This document shows, piece after piece, positions 9,053-17,238 of a stretch of 46,076 bases of DNA. The stretch spans positions 1-46,076 of the forward strand of contig CADBSO010000011.1 of assembly GCA_902797395.1 (NCBI GenBank). The letters are read 5' to 3'. Within the stretch, counting starts at the first letter, position 1; each line of letters starts with the position of its first letter. A program made the translations under genes and the position numbers. This DNA is from an uncultured Spirochaetales bacterium. GTDB taxonomy: Bacteria > Spirochaetota > Spirochaetia > Sphaerochaetales > Sphaerochaetaceae. The notes under the pieces were generated by a model. That model made no database searches. It saw only the letters and a list, made by a program, of their open reading frames with translations, and was not told the DNA's origin.

Positions 9053-10163
9053 ATCCGATCTCCGCCATCACCTTCTGGCCATCGAACAGAGAATTCTGGC
9101 CGCGAACCACGAACTTCCTTCCGATTCCGGAAGGACCGACAATGACATACTCGCCCTTGATTTCAAAATCAGATCTCTCAAGCATATGCGCAATGCCGAT
9201 CCTCCTGCTATCATCAGGCTTTCCGGATTCGAAATCCACATAATACAAAGCATCGCTTCCGGTAAGCGCGCTCCTCGGCACGCAAATGAAATCACGGGCC
9301 TCATCGGATCCGATTGATATCGCGACATCGACCGAACAGCCGGGAATGAAAACCTCCTTGTCGAACCCGCTGTCAAATGCCACCTTCACTTTAAATGTCT
9401 TGCTTCTAGGATCGACATACGGCTCCACAAGCTCAACCTGACCCGAAGCGGTTTTTCCAGACGAAAGATGAACGATTCGCGCATGAGCACCTTTTCTAAT
9501 AGACCCCAATCCGCTTTCGGGAACATCAGCATAGCAGCAAATACGATCCAAATCGCCAATCAAAGCTATGGGGGAACCCTGCGAAACCGTATCCCCCGCC
9601 TTAACGAAAACAGTCAGAGCCACGCCATCCTTCGGCGCTTTGACATCAGTCCATGACAACTGCAGCGATGCCTGTCTGGTCTGGGCAGCTGATGCGTCCC
9701 TTCTTGCCAAAGCCTCATCATAATCCTGCCTTGAAACGGCGCCCTTGCGATAAAGCTCCTCGACTCTTGAAAACGCGGCTTCGCTTGCAGTCGAAACAGC
9801 AGCCGACATCTCTTCCTGAAGCTGATAAGCCTCCGGATCCACAATTGCCACCACCTGATTCTCGCTCACCCTATCTCCGGAAGCGACTGCGATTTCCAGA
9901 ACCTTTCCCGACGCCAACGATACGACAGGAACCATCCGTTGCGACTCAACATGGCTGAGCATGCTGATATGCCTGTCAAGCCTTACAGTCTCCGGCTCAG
10001 CAACCGATACCACGGGAAGTTTGCCTTCAAACGACTCAGCGCGCCTTGCATTTCCTGCAATAGCAAGAATCACGATGGCAGCGGCAACAACCAATGCCGC
10101 AACCAGGATTATGGCAATCCTCCTCCGACTATCAGCCTTTTCCCGCGTCATTTCCGTCCGCAT
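9045..10163 (-). CDS. Periplasmic adaptor (membrane fusion protein, HlyD/AcrA family)
   Basis: 372 residues: an N-terminal membrane anchor (RIAIILVAALVVAAAIVILA), a lipoyl-like half (ASGKVLEIAVASGDRVSENQ), a short helical hairpin around VEELYRKGAVSRQDYDEALA, the second lipoyl half (VKAPKDGVALTVFVKAGDTV) and beta-barrel segments. It bridges the RND pump and the TolC channel. The first ATG (10163) lies inside the 3' end of rlmN, a 32-base overlap; a second in-frame ATG at 10151 is possible. Neither has a strong ribosome-binding site, so translation probably depends on ribosomes finishing rlmN. Confidence 0.88.
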   Translation of the reverse strand: MRTEMTREKADSRRRIAIILVAALVVAAAIVILAIAGNARRAESFEGKLPVVSVAEPETVRLDRHISMLSHVESQRMVPVVSLASGKVLEIAVASGDRVSENQVVAIVDPEAYQLQEEMSAAVSTASEAAFSRVEELYRKGAVSRQDYDEALARRDASAAQTRQASLQLSWTDVKAPKDGVALTVFVKAGDTVSQGSPIALIGDLDRICCYADVPESGLGSIRKGAHARIVHLSSGKTASGQVELVEPYVDPRSKTFKVKVAFDSGFDKEVFIPGCSVDVAISIGSDEARDFICVPRSALTGSDALYYVDFESGKPDDSRRIGIAHMLERSDFEIKGEYVIVGPSGIGRKFVVRGQNSLFDGQKVMAEIGCE

Positions 10164-11193
10164 GAGCCTTTTTTCGCCTCAACGCCAATTCACCGCAAGC
10201 CGCATTAACCTCTCCGCCTTTGGAATACCGGACGGAATACGGCATGTTCATATTTGAAAGATATTTCTCGAAACGCTTGATTCCTGCCGGATCCGGACGC
10301 TTGAATCCTCCGCGACCACCCTCGTTGAACGGAATGAGATTCACATGGCATATCAACCCCGCCGCAAACGACTTTATCGCCATGGCATCAGCCTTCGAAT
10401 CGTTCACTCCGGAAAACAAAGGATACGCCAGAGTTATTCTCCTTCTATTCCTGCTTTGATATTTCAAAAGCGCCTTCTTGACTTCCGAAAGCGGATTGGC
10501 TACGGAGATCGGCATCAAACCCCGCCTTTTCGCATCATCGGCGCATACGAGGGAAAAAGTCAGCTTGACATCCGGAAAACGAGCAGCAAGCTGCAAAATG
10601 CCCTTCGATATACCCGATGTGCTTATGGTTATGTTGCGAACGGATATCCCCTCCTCATCAGAAAAGAACCTTGCTGCGGCAATCACAGAATCCAAATTCA
10701 AAAGAGGCTCTCCCATCCCCATGAACACGACATTCCCTATGTCGCCGAACAACCTCTTCAGATGATAGAATTGCTCGATTATCTCATAATCATCAAGATT
10801 TCTGACAAACGATATTGAAGCAGTACTGCAAAATCGGCATTTGCAATTGCACCCAACCTGGGATGACAGGCAAACCGTAGCCGATGACGCGCCTACCGGC
10901 TTTATGCAAACCGCTTCCACCTCAAAACCATCATGAAGCCTCACGATAATCTTGGATGCTTCGCTTCCAACCGCAGCATCAGCAACCGATGATGAAAACA
11001 AACCGAAAGACAATGACTTTTCCAGGAAACCGATGGCGTATTTGCCCAGATTCCTATATAACTCCATGTCATCGTATCCCTTCATCCTGAGATTGCGCAA
11101 TTGTGAAAACCTATATGCCGGCACCAATGGAAACGCCTTGCAAAAGCCATCCTTTGTAATCGAATAGACAGATGGAAAAACCAAATCACTCAT
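10132..11193 (-). CDS. rlmN: Dual-specificity RlmN-type rRNA/tRNA adenine-C2 methyltransferase (radical SAM)
   Basis: 353 residues. The radical-SAM cluster is C115-X3-C119-X2-C122 (CNCKCRFC), preceded by the accessory Cys108 in VCLSSQVGC. The second catalytic Cys is C333 in ACGELA near the C-terminus. VFMGMGEPLLN and NLIPFNEGG are family motifs. RlmN methylates A2503 of 23S rRNA and A37 of some tRNAs; the related Cfr methylates C8 and gives drug resistance. Family motifs favour RlmN over Cfr. It shares a TAATG junction with plsC and carries the start of the efflux adaptor gene within its 3' end. Confidence 0.88.
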   Translation of the reverse strand: MSDLVFPSVYSITKDGFCKAFPLVPAYRFSQLRNLRMKGYDDMELYRNLGKYAIGFLEKSLSFGLFSSSVADAAVGSEASKIIVRLHDGFEVEAVCIKPVGASSATVCLSSQVGCNCKCRFCSTASISFVRNLDDYEIIEQFYHLKRLFGDIGNVVFMGMGEPLLNLDSVIAAARFFSDEEGISVRNITISTSGISKGILQLAARFPDVKLTFSLVCADDAKRRGLMPISVANPLSEVKKALLKYQSRNRRRITLAYPLFSGVNDSKADAMAIKSFAAGLICHVNLIPFNEGGRGGFKRPDPAGIKRFEKYLSNMNMPYSVRYSKGGEVNAACGELALRRKKAHADGNDAGKG

Positions 11194-11960
11194 TATTTAT
11201 CGCCTGCCGCCGCCCTTATCCTTTCCTCTATGTCCTTTGCCGCGGCATCCGCCTCGTCCTGCCGCAATCCGGAAAAACCAACGCTATCGAGAACAACCGC
11301 TCTGCCGCGCTCGCGCACAAAAAGCCGCCTTCTGTTTTCCGCATAGTCCCTAAGTCCGGACAAAGCTATCGGCACCACAACAGCGCCCGATCGCTCAGCC
11401 ATCTTGAAAGAACCCCGCTTGAAAGGCGCGATCCTCCCGGTCTTGCTCCTCGATCCCTCCGGAAATATCAGCATAGGCATTCCCGCGCTTATGCTATCAA
11501 CACCGCGCCGAATGGCTTCAATATTGGACCTTACGCTGCTTATGTCAATCGGAACGCAATGCGCGACTTTGAGATAAAGTCTGAAAACCGGTATGGAGAA
11601 AAGGCTCTTCTTCGCTATGAACCCCACCCTCATAGGATAACATCCCAAAATTATCGTCGATATGTCAAGCATGGAAGTATGGTTCGAAATCAAACATATC
11701 CTGGCATCCGAATCGGTTTTCAGCTTTCTGATCGTTTCAAATCCTTCTCCGTCAACCCTTACAAAAAGCAGCAAATGAACAAACCTGGCGTTCAGAACCA
11801 TGCATGAATACATTATGCTTTCACGACGGCGCTTGCCAATCGGAATCAGAAAGGACAACGCATAAGCCAATCCGAACAGCAATGTCGTAGCTAAAATGAA
11901 CAACGCGAACGCAATTGCCGCAAAAAACAAATATACGCAAGTGAAAATGGAACGTCTCAT
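11193..11960 (-). CDS. plsC: 1-acyl-sn-glycerol-3-phosphate acyltransferase (PlsC family)
   Basis: 255 residues starting at MRRSIFTC (ATG at 11960). Two hydrophobic stretches in the first 40 residues anchor it to the inner membrane. The catalytic HX4D box is in NHTSMLD (93-99), FPEGSRS at 166-172 is the acceptor-phosphate motif, and VVPIALSG is block IV. It should make phosphatidic acid from lysophosphatidic acid. The reading frame stays open upstream through tRNA-Tyr, but that extension is translation of a tRNA and is rejected. It follows two tRNAs without a visible promoter and ends in a TAATG overlap with rlmN. Confidence 0.88.
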   Translation of the reverse strand: MRRSIFTCVYLFFAAIAFALFILATTLLFGLAYALSFLIPIGKRRRESIMYSCMVLNARFVHLLLFVRVDGEGFETIRKLKTDSDARICLISNHTSMLDISTIILGCYPMRVGFIAKKSLFSIPVFRLYLKVAHCVPIDISSVRSNIEAIRRGVDSISAGMPMLIFPEGSRSKTGRIAPFKRGSFKMAERSGAVVVPIALSGLRDYAENRRRLFVRERGRAVVLDSVGFSGLRQDEADAAAKDIEERIRAAAGDK

Positions 11961-12023
11961 ATGAAAAACAAAGGACTTCCGACACCGATCCGCAATCGGC
12001 GGGAAGCCCTCTTTCGAACTAGA

Positions 12024-12105
12024 TGGAGAGAGAAGGATTCGGACCTTCGAAGGCTGAGCCAACAGATTTACAGTCTGCCCCCTTTGACCGCTCGGGAATC
12101 TCTCC
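12024..12105 (-). tRNA. tRNA-Tyr(GUA)
   Basis: 82 bases with acceptor arms GGAGAGA and TCTCTCC plus discriminator A, anticodon loop CTGTAAA (GTA) and the long variable arm of bacterial tRNA-Tyr. CCA is not encoded. It lies 47 bases after tRNA-Gln and 63 bases before plsC, most likely in one transcript. Confidence 0.95.
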
Positions 12106-12152
12106 AAACGACTTGATAAAGTTTACAACTTTTCAATTTTTTTTGCAAATCA

Positions 12153-12224
12153 CAGGGGTAACAGGAATCGAACCTGTAATCCCGGAGCCAAAACCCGGTG
12201 CCTTAACCATTGGGCGATACCCCT
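12153..12224 (-). tRNA. tRNA-Gln(UUG)
   Basis: 72 bases with acceptor AGGGGTA/TACCCCT plus discriminator G, and anticodon stem-loop CCGGG-TTTTGGC-TCCGG (anticodon TTG). Position 37 is G rather than the more usual A, giving the G36-G37 pair that TrmD recognises. A good promoter lies 13 bases upstream. Confidence 0.93.
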
Positions 12225-12237
12225 AAAAACTTCTATT

Positions 12238-12266
12238 ATTATAAATAAGCGCCTGAAATATTTCAA
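12238..12266 (-). promoter_or_regulatory. Strong promoter for tRNA-Gln, tRNA-Tyr and plsC operon
   Basis: TTGAAA (12261-12266), 17-base spacer, TATAAT (12238-12243) on the minus strand, with the tRNA 5' end 13 bases below the -10. It is the only clear promoter before plsC-rlmN and may also drive the efflux genes. Confidence 0.65.
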
Positions 12267-12391
12267 GTGCCTATTGCCACACCCTACCATCATCATATGC
12301 GCCAAAAAAACGCGTTCGGACAGCAAACGGATCAGATAGGCGGAACACCAAGACTTGCAAAAGCCCTGACTCGCTCAAATCCTGTGCAAAT

Positions 12392-12410
12392 GCGTTTGCA
12401 GCCCAAACGC
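12392..12410. other. Perfect 7-bp hairpin downstream of the lectin-like lipoprotein gene
   Basis: GCGTTTG (12392-12398) and CAAACGC (12404-12410) flank a 5-base loop, about 52 bases beyond the stop codon at 12463. On the minus strand no T-run follows, so it is a poor terminator in the direction of the gene; on the plus strand an ATTTTTTT run follows a few bases later, although no plus-strand gene ends here. The rest of 12244-12462 shows nothing recognisable. Confidence 0.35.
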
Positions 12411-12462
12411 GAGCGCATATTTTTTTCAATAGCTTCAGAATGCCAACCGATCAATTACCAAT

Positions 12463-15144
12463 TCAATCCACTTCAGCAGCAAGCCGCAGAGAAAATCCGT
12501 TTGCCCTAGGACAATGCGAAGAAGAAGTTCCAGTGTAGAATCTAGTCCTATCAAAACTAATATAGTAAGCTTCTGATGCGCTGTAAGGCTTTGACACCCA
12601 GTAATAACCGGTAGGATTCTGTCCGCCAACGATAACGTTTCCATTGCCGTAATATTTCTGCCCGGATGTCGGAAGAAATACCGCACCTGAATCCTCCATC
12701 GCCTGCCACTGGTTCGCATCATAGACATTGGCTGTCCAGCTCGCCGACCAATCAGCGCTTGTGCCGGTTACCCCCGGAACAAACTCATCGCAATTCTCAG
12801 GCTTGATCCACAAATCCGGCAAAATAACCGCGCCATACATAGTGACATTGCCTATGTTCAGAGTCGCCAGACCATATTTTTCAGCAGCATCCTTGCGAGT
12901 ATCTAAAACATATGTCCACTCATCCTTGTCAAGAGCGCTGAAATCAAATTCAGACACCTCCATAAAATCAGGCAAGTGCGCGAAAAGGACATCATCGGCC
13001 AACTGATTTGAAGAGTCGTAATCATTCGCATACGATCCGCTATTATCAGGCGACCAATAAAACAGTCCGCAATTATTATCAGGCGTATTCGCTGCCGCGC
13101 CGTTTATGATAGCTCCGGAACCTGGTCTTGTCCTGTAATCATACTGATGCGCCTCAAAATTCCAACCATTGTCAGGATCGGTTCCAATATGGTAAAGATT
13201 TCCTTTGGGGAAAATTACCTTGCGGAACGTATTATCGTGACTAATGCCTATGGTAAAAAGTCCGGGAACAAATCGCATATCAAGGCAATTCACCGTAAAT
13301 TCAACGGATTCCAAGGCTGAATACTTTGCATTGCTTGCCTCCAAAAGCGCGAAATTGCCCACATTCGCTGAATTATTGAGTCTGACCGTTGCGCCGGATA
13401 TTCCATTTTCCTGGCTCATCACATTACCTACATCCGAAATAAGCTCAAGCGAAATCTCCGGATAGGTGACATGCGAGGTGATGTCATTCCTGTCACTATC
13501 ATAATAAACAGCTTGAATCACAGCCGATGACCCGGTATGAACATATGCGTTGCTGACTTCCATGCTGGCAGGCACCACCACATGTGAAACGACTACATCA
13601 ATCAGCTGCGTGGTTTCAGGTTCCCCATCATACGCAACGGTAACTGTTACAAGCTTGCCATCATGCTCATTATCATCATTCACCACACCGATCAGCCAAC
13701 GACCGCTATTATCCCGCTCGCCAATAGTCAGAATCCCCTCGGGCGATGCCGAAATGCTTTTAACCGTCTTATCATGCTTCGGAGTTATCGAAAGCTTGAA
13801 TCTCGAAACGGATCCCGTCTCCACTATCGGATTCGGATCATTGTCCTGCACTGCGCTGAGATCCACACTCTTAATGGTTTCCGAAAATACCCCGACCGCA
13901 ACTGCAGCGATCACGTTTCCATTTGAATCCACAGCCTTGATCCTTATATTCGCTCCGCCTTCAGAAACCTGCGCGTCATCGGCAACCGAAAGCTTGCCAT
14001 CAGCGCTAACCGTCACATCACCGGATGTGAGACCGGAGCCGCTGGGAATGTCAACAACATACGTTGGCGTCACGCCAGCCTGAACGGCGGCAGCCAAGGC
14101 AGTCTGAGCCTGTTCGGGAATCCATGAGGACGACTCAAGGCCGGATTCGCCTGTTCCGACCTGTCCGATTTGGGATTCGACCGTCAAAGGAGAAAGGCTA
14201 ACGGCAATAGCAGCTATGATCCGTCCTTGCGCATCCACAGCCTTAACAGAAACATCCGTCCCGTTCTCAGGTATGGCAGTCCCGGTTTTTACTGAAAAAG
14301 CGCCGTTTTCGGAAACGATCACCGCGCCCTCGGAAAGACCGGAGCCCTCAAGATATGAGACATCATATCTATCAAACTTTCCGCTCTCAGTCGCAGCGGC
14401 GATCGCATCAGCGGCCTTCTCAGGAATCCACAGCCCTGAAGCCATCGGATTCGATCCCGGCGCAACAGGCCCTCCCGAGGAAGAGGAAAGCGTCAATGGT
14501 TCGATGCGAACAGGTGCCGAAACTATAACCTTTCCGCTGGCATCCTTCACGTTCACTATTACCCCAGCTCCTTGCTCCGGAACAGCTGCCCCTAAAGCAA
14601 CAGTCACTCCACCTTCGGCGCTTATTTCCAGCGAACCAGTCTCAAGACCGGAGCTCTCAGGCACATCCAACTCCCAACTCACTTGTCCGGATGCTGCTAC
14701 GGTTTCCTGCTGCGCCGCACTCAGGTATGACTCCGGAAGCATGCCAGCGCCTGATGAAGGGCGGGTTTTGGCGCCAACCGTAAGATTGATTGCCTTCTCA
14801 ACGCTATCAGAAGGGTCGTTCTTCAAAGCAACCCTGACGGAAACCTTTGCCGACCCAACAGTTTTGGCTGTGATACCAAATGATTTGCCATCAGCTTCGT
14901 CTGCAGATTCGATTATTCCGGTATCAGGCGAAATCGACCACTCGAACAAGCAATCCGCCTCAGCGGCTCCGGAAACAGACGCCTCCATATCAAAAGCATC
15001 ACCGATATAAATGACTTCGGTTTGTGGGGCACCTGATATCTCAACGCTTTTCAGTTTTCCCCCCTTGCACGAGAAAACCGCAGCCAAAGCAAAAGCCACT
15101 ATGCCCGCCACTACGATCATTCCCGCAAAATTTCTCCTAATCAC
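12463..15144 (-). CDS. Large modular lipoprotein with three tandem repeats and a C-terminal C-type-lectin-like (FISUMP-like) domain
   Basis: 893 residues with lipobox VFSC (Cys26). Residues about 32-125 look like a bacterial Ig-like domain. Three tandem modules of about 102 residues follow, opening LPESY (136), WIPEK (239) and WIPEQ (341), each with a SGL..G..T/V-S..G pattern and ending in I/V-A-P/A-V strands. Further beta-rich domains run to about 620. The last 260 residues (VIFPKGNLYHIG, KDEWTYVLDTRKDA, GAVFLPTSGQKYYG, GYYWVSKPYSASEAYYISFD, GFSLRLA) match the domain repeated in secreted Bacteroidetes, Fibrobacter and spirochaete proteins and resembling variable lectin folds. The start is GTG, seven bases from GAGGAGG. 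Likely a surface adhesin; ligand unknown. Confidence 0.82.
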   Translation of the reverse strand: MIRRNFAGMIVVAGIVAFALAAVFSCKGGKLKSVEISGAPQTEVIYIGDAFDMEASVSGAAEADCLFEWSISPDTGIIESADEADGKSFGITAKTVGSAKVSVRVALKNDPSDSVEKAINLTVGAKTRPSSGAGMLPESYLSAAQQETVAASGQVSWELDVPESSGLETGSLEISAEGGVTVALGAAVPEQGAGVIVNVKDASGKVIVSAPVRIEPLTLSSSSGGPVAPGSNPMASGLWIPEKAADAIAAATESGKFDRYDVSYLEGSGLSEGAVIVSENGAFSVKTGTAIPENGTDVSVKAVDAQGRIIAAIAVSLSPLTVESQIGQVGTGESGLESSSWIPEQAQTALAAAVQAGVTPTYVVDIPSGSGLTSGDVTVSADGKLSVADDAQVSEGGANIRIKAVDSNGNVIAAVAVGVFSETIKSVDLSAVQDNDPNPIVETGSVSRFKLSITPKHDKTVKSISASPEGILTIGERDNSGRWLIGVVNDDNEHDGKLVTVTVAYDGEPETTQLIDVVVSHVVVPASMEVSNAYVHTGSSAVIQAVYYDSDRNDITSHVTYPEISLELISDVGNVMSQENGISGATVRLNNSANVGNFALLEASNAKYSALESVEFTVNCLDMRFVPGLFTIGISHDNTFRKVIFPKGNLYHIGTDPDNGWNFEAHQYDYRTRPGSGAIINGAAANTPDNNCGLFYWSPDNSGSYANDYDSSNQLADDVLFAHLPDFMEVSEFDFSALDKDEWTYVLDTRKDAAEKYGLATLNIGNVTMYGAVILPDLWIKPENCDEFVPGVTGTSADWSASWTANVYDANQWQAMEDSGAVFLPTSGQKYYGNGNVIVGGQNPTGYYWVSKPYSASEAYYISFDRTRFYTGTSSSHCPRANGFSLRLAAEVD

Positions 15145-15177
15145 AAATTACCTCCTCATGTCCTTATGGGCGCCTTC

Positions 15178-15263
15178 AAAAAAAAGGCTATGTCCGAAAG
15201 TTTGACTGACAGGACAGAGCCGCAGAGCTGGATATGGCGGAATAAATGTATTCGGACATAGCC
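15178..15263 (-). terminator. Terminator-like nested hairpin with alternative pairing, upstream of the lectin-like lipoprotein gene
   Basis: In the minus-strand RNA, GGCUAUGUCCGAA (15263-15251) can pair perfectly over 13 bp with UUCGGACAUAGCC (15198-15186), which is followed by eight U. A third copy, GGCUCUGUCC (15221-15212), can pair with the same 3' arm over 9 of 10 bases with a 16-base loop. Either pairing gives an intrinsic-terminator shape 33 bases before the GTG start. It could be a terminator, an attenuator, a small RNA 3' end or a miniature inverted-repeat element. Confidence 0.5.
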
Positions 15264-15271
15264 AAAAAAAA

Positions 15272-15303
15272 TCAAAAAAAATCCCCGCCTAAAGGCAGGG
15301 ATT
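15272..15303 (-). terminator. Rho-independent terminator of the small outer-membrane protein gene
   Basis: On the minus strand AATCCCTGCC, loop TTTA and GGCGGGGATT form a 10-bp stem with one G-T wobble, followed at once by a run of T. It begins about 48 bases after the stop at 15351. A further CAGCCG/CGGCTG hairpin lies between. Confidence 0.8.
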
Positions 15304-15350
15304 ACAATTCGCCAGCCGCACCAGACGAACCGGCTGCGACACAAGCGAAA

Positions 15351-15866
15351 TCATTTCTTGTTCAAATTGAAATTGTATGTAATGCCAAGGCTTCCTGCAA
15401 GTCCGAACCATTCCATTGTCAGCGGATCGCCAAAATGCAATGTAGGCCTATACAATATTCTCGCAAAGATCGAAAGCGGCACTTTCTCGAAATCATAGTT
15501 CGCAATCAAACCGGCTTCAAAAGCAAGAGACGGGCTTCCACTAAAAGGAATATCAACGCCAAGTCCAAGGCCAGCTGAAAAGTCAATGATAGACTCATGC
15601 TTGTCATTCTCAACCGTAGCGAAAATGTATTCGCCCGTGGCGTCAATCGCAATAGCGCTCCCCATGTAGCTGAATGCAGCCGCGCCAAGAACCCTCACAT
15701 TGTCATCATGATACCTGAAAGCCAATCCAACACCAGGATAACCAAGATTCAGACCGAGACCGAAATCCTTTCCATGACGATCAGTCGCTTTTTTGCTTCC
15801 CGCAGCAAAAGCGGAAACAGAGCAAACAAGAGCGATAATGAGAACCGCAACAATCTTCTTCTTCAT
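15351..15866 (-). CDS. Small secreted outer-membrane beta-barrel-like protein
   Basis: 171 residues starting at MKKKIVAV (ATG 15866), with GGAGG five bases upstream. A signal peptide ends at SAFA (about residue 20). The mature protein is a run of alternating hydrophobic strands rich in Gly and aromatic residues (GLGLNLGYPGVGLAFRYH, FSAGLGLGVDIPF, and final GSLGITYNFNLNKK ending close to an aromatic strand), as in 8-strand barrels. No named family is recognised. It forms its own transcription unit with a clear promoter and terminator, suggesting strong separate expression. Confidence 0.75.
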   Translation of the reverse strand: MKKKIVAVLIIALVCSVSAFAAGSKKATDRHGKDFGLGLNLGYPGVGLAFRYHDDNVRVLGAAAFSYMGSAIAIDATGEYIFATVENDKHESIIDFSAGLGLGVDIPFSGSPSLAFEAGLIANYDFEKVPLSIFARILYRPTLHFGDPLTMEWFGLAGSLGITYNFNLNKK

Positions 15867-15953
15867 TTTTCCTCCAAAAACAAAAACCGACAGCCATTGC
15901 AAACCGCGCGATTCAACGCCGCTATGATAGCTGCGATTTCACATAAGTATCTA

Positions 15954-15981
15954 ATTATACACTTAAGAAAAGTTTTTTCAA
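15954..15981 (-). promoter_or_regulatory. Strong promoter for the small outer-membrane protein gene
   Basis: TTGAAA (15976-15981), 16-base spacer, TATAAT (15954-15959) on the minus strand. The -35 is embedded in TTTTTGAAAAAAC, a motif shared with other intergenic regions of the window. Confidence 0.65.
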
Positions 15982-16021
15982 AAACGCCTGCGAATGACTC
16001 GAAAGCAGCAAGCGCTGGCAA

Positions 16022-17233
16022 TCATGTCCAACCAAAAAGCGAAAACACAACGTTCTTGAATATGGGAAACACCGCAAACGTTCCCACTGCGCTCGACAAT
16101 GTGGTAACAGCAAATATCATAAAAGTGTGAAGTATCCTGTTTTTGAACCAGCGTCCGAACGATGAAACATCATCCGTAAGGGTTTCCAAATCGCTGACGC
16201 GCGAACGGCGGACATGAGCCTCCGCAAGACCAGCGAACATTCCTACGCCTAAAATCGGCGTCAGCGCCGAAATAGGAGATGTCAAAGCCGCAACAACCAT
16301 CGTAAGCGGATGAGCAAGGCTAATCGCTGCGCCGACAAAAGCCGACAACGCATTCAATATCGCCCATGCGGCAAAAAACTGCGCACCCATCCTCCAACCT
16401 TTGACGATGCCGACGGCAAGCAATCCCGTCACAAGCAGAATCGGAACAAAATATTCCCTTATGAACCTGCCTTTTCTTTTGGGAACGACATCCAGTTCCG
16501 ACACATCATTCGAGACCTCACCCCTCTCAAGCCTTCCCAATGTGGCTATCAAGCCCTTGACGTGACCTTGTCCTACTATCGCGAACTTGTTGTCGCCGGG
16601 CGCTTCATATATCCTAGTAGCCAGATATCTGTCCCTTTCATCTATAAGCACAGTCTTGATGGATGGCATCTCCTTGGCCATTTCCTCCAGCATCTTGTCG
16701 ATATTGCTCTGCTGCTTAAGCTGTTCAAGCTCCTCCTCGCTTATCTTGCTCTTATCAAAAGCGGAAACGAATAGGTTCGACAATATCATCGCCCTCGACA
16801 ACAGAGATGATTTGGCCCAAGCCCTTTTAAGCGTCAAGGAAATATTCCTATCAGCAAAACACAACGGCACGCCCTTTTCCAAAGCGATTTCCCCTGCGCT
16901 TATTATCTCTTTACCGGATTCGCCAGTGATATTCATGCTCAAACGCTTCTGAAATGACGACAATATGACATTGACCATTATCAAGAAGAATTTCCCCTCG
17001 CGAATGGTTTTTATCAGATCAAAGTTCTTATACGCATCATCCTTATGATGATATTTATCCCATCTGTCCTCATCCAGCTCTATGCAAATGGAATCCGGAT
17101 GAATGGTCTCGATCTGCTCCTTCACCTCATCGACGCTTTTCTGGCTTATATGCGCGCTTCCGACAACGGTCAGCTTCTTTCCATTATCAAAAACAATGCG
17201 CTTTATCGTTTCGCTTTCATCAACAACAGTCAT
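16022..17233 (-). CDS. TraB family membrane protein
   Basis: 403 residues. The N-terminal 240 residues carry TraB/GumN-type motifs: GSAHIS (25-30, His28), the acidic ICIELDEDR and VGQGHVKGL near 230, conserved positions proposed to bind metal in the related TIKI proteases. The C-terminal third holds about four transmembrane helices (PILLVTGLLAVGIV, NALSAFVGAAISLAHPLTMV and two more), the architecture of archaeal and spirochaete TraB proteins. Its function in bacteria outside pheromone shutdown is not established. The ATG at 17233 is five bases after the topA stop, with AGGG overlapping that stop, so translation is coupled to topA. Confidence 0.8.
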   Translation of the reverse strand: MTVVDESETIKRIVFDNGKKLTVVGSAHISQKSVDEVKEQIETIHPDSICIELDEDRWDKYHHKDDAYKNFDLIKTIREGKFFLIMVNVILSSFQKRLSMNITGESGKEIISAGEIALEKGVPLCFADRNISLTLKRAWAKSSLLSRAMILSNLFVSAFDKSKISEEELEQLKQQSNIDKMLEEMAKEMPSIKTVLIDERDRYLATRIYEAPGDNKFAIVGQGHVKGLIATLGRLERGEVSNDVSELDVVPKRKGRFIREYFVPILLVTGLLAVGIVKGWRMGAQFFAAWAILNALSAFVGAAISLAHPLTMVVAALTSPISALTPILGVGMFAGLAEAHVRRSRVSDLETLTDDVSSFGRWFKNRILHTFMIFAVTTLSSAVGTFAVFPIFKNVVFSLFGWT

Positions 17234-17238
17234 GATCC

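Noticed and set aside
11961-12107. Upstream extension of plsC
   Set aside because: The extra 49 residues are a translation of tRNA-Tyr; the ATG at 11960 starts at the expected membrane anchor.
13873-14739. Regular repeats considered as a CRISPR or DNA repeat array
   Set aside because: The similarity is at protein level with a period of about 102 residues and diverged DNA, so it is a protein repeat.
14216-15010. 264-codon open frame on the plus strand
   Set aside because: It is the mirror of a Ser/Ala/Glu-rich repeat region in the lectin-like lipoprotein, where stop codons are rare on both strands.
12225-15350. Complete diversity-generating retroelement
   Set aside because: No reverse transcriptase, accessory gene or template repeat was found in the window; only the target-like domain is present.
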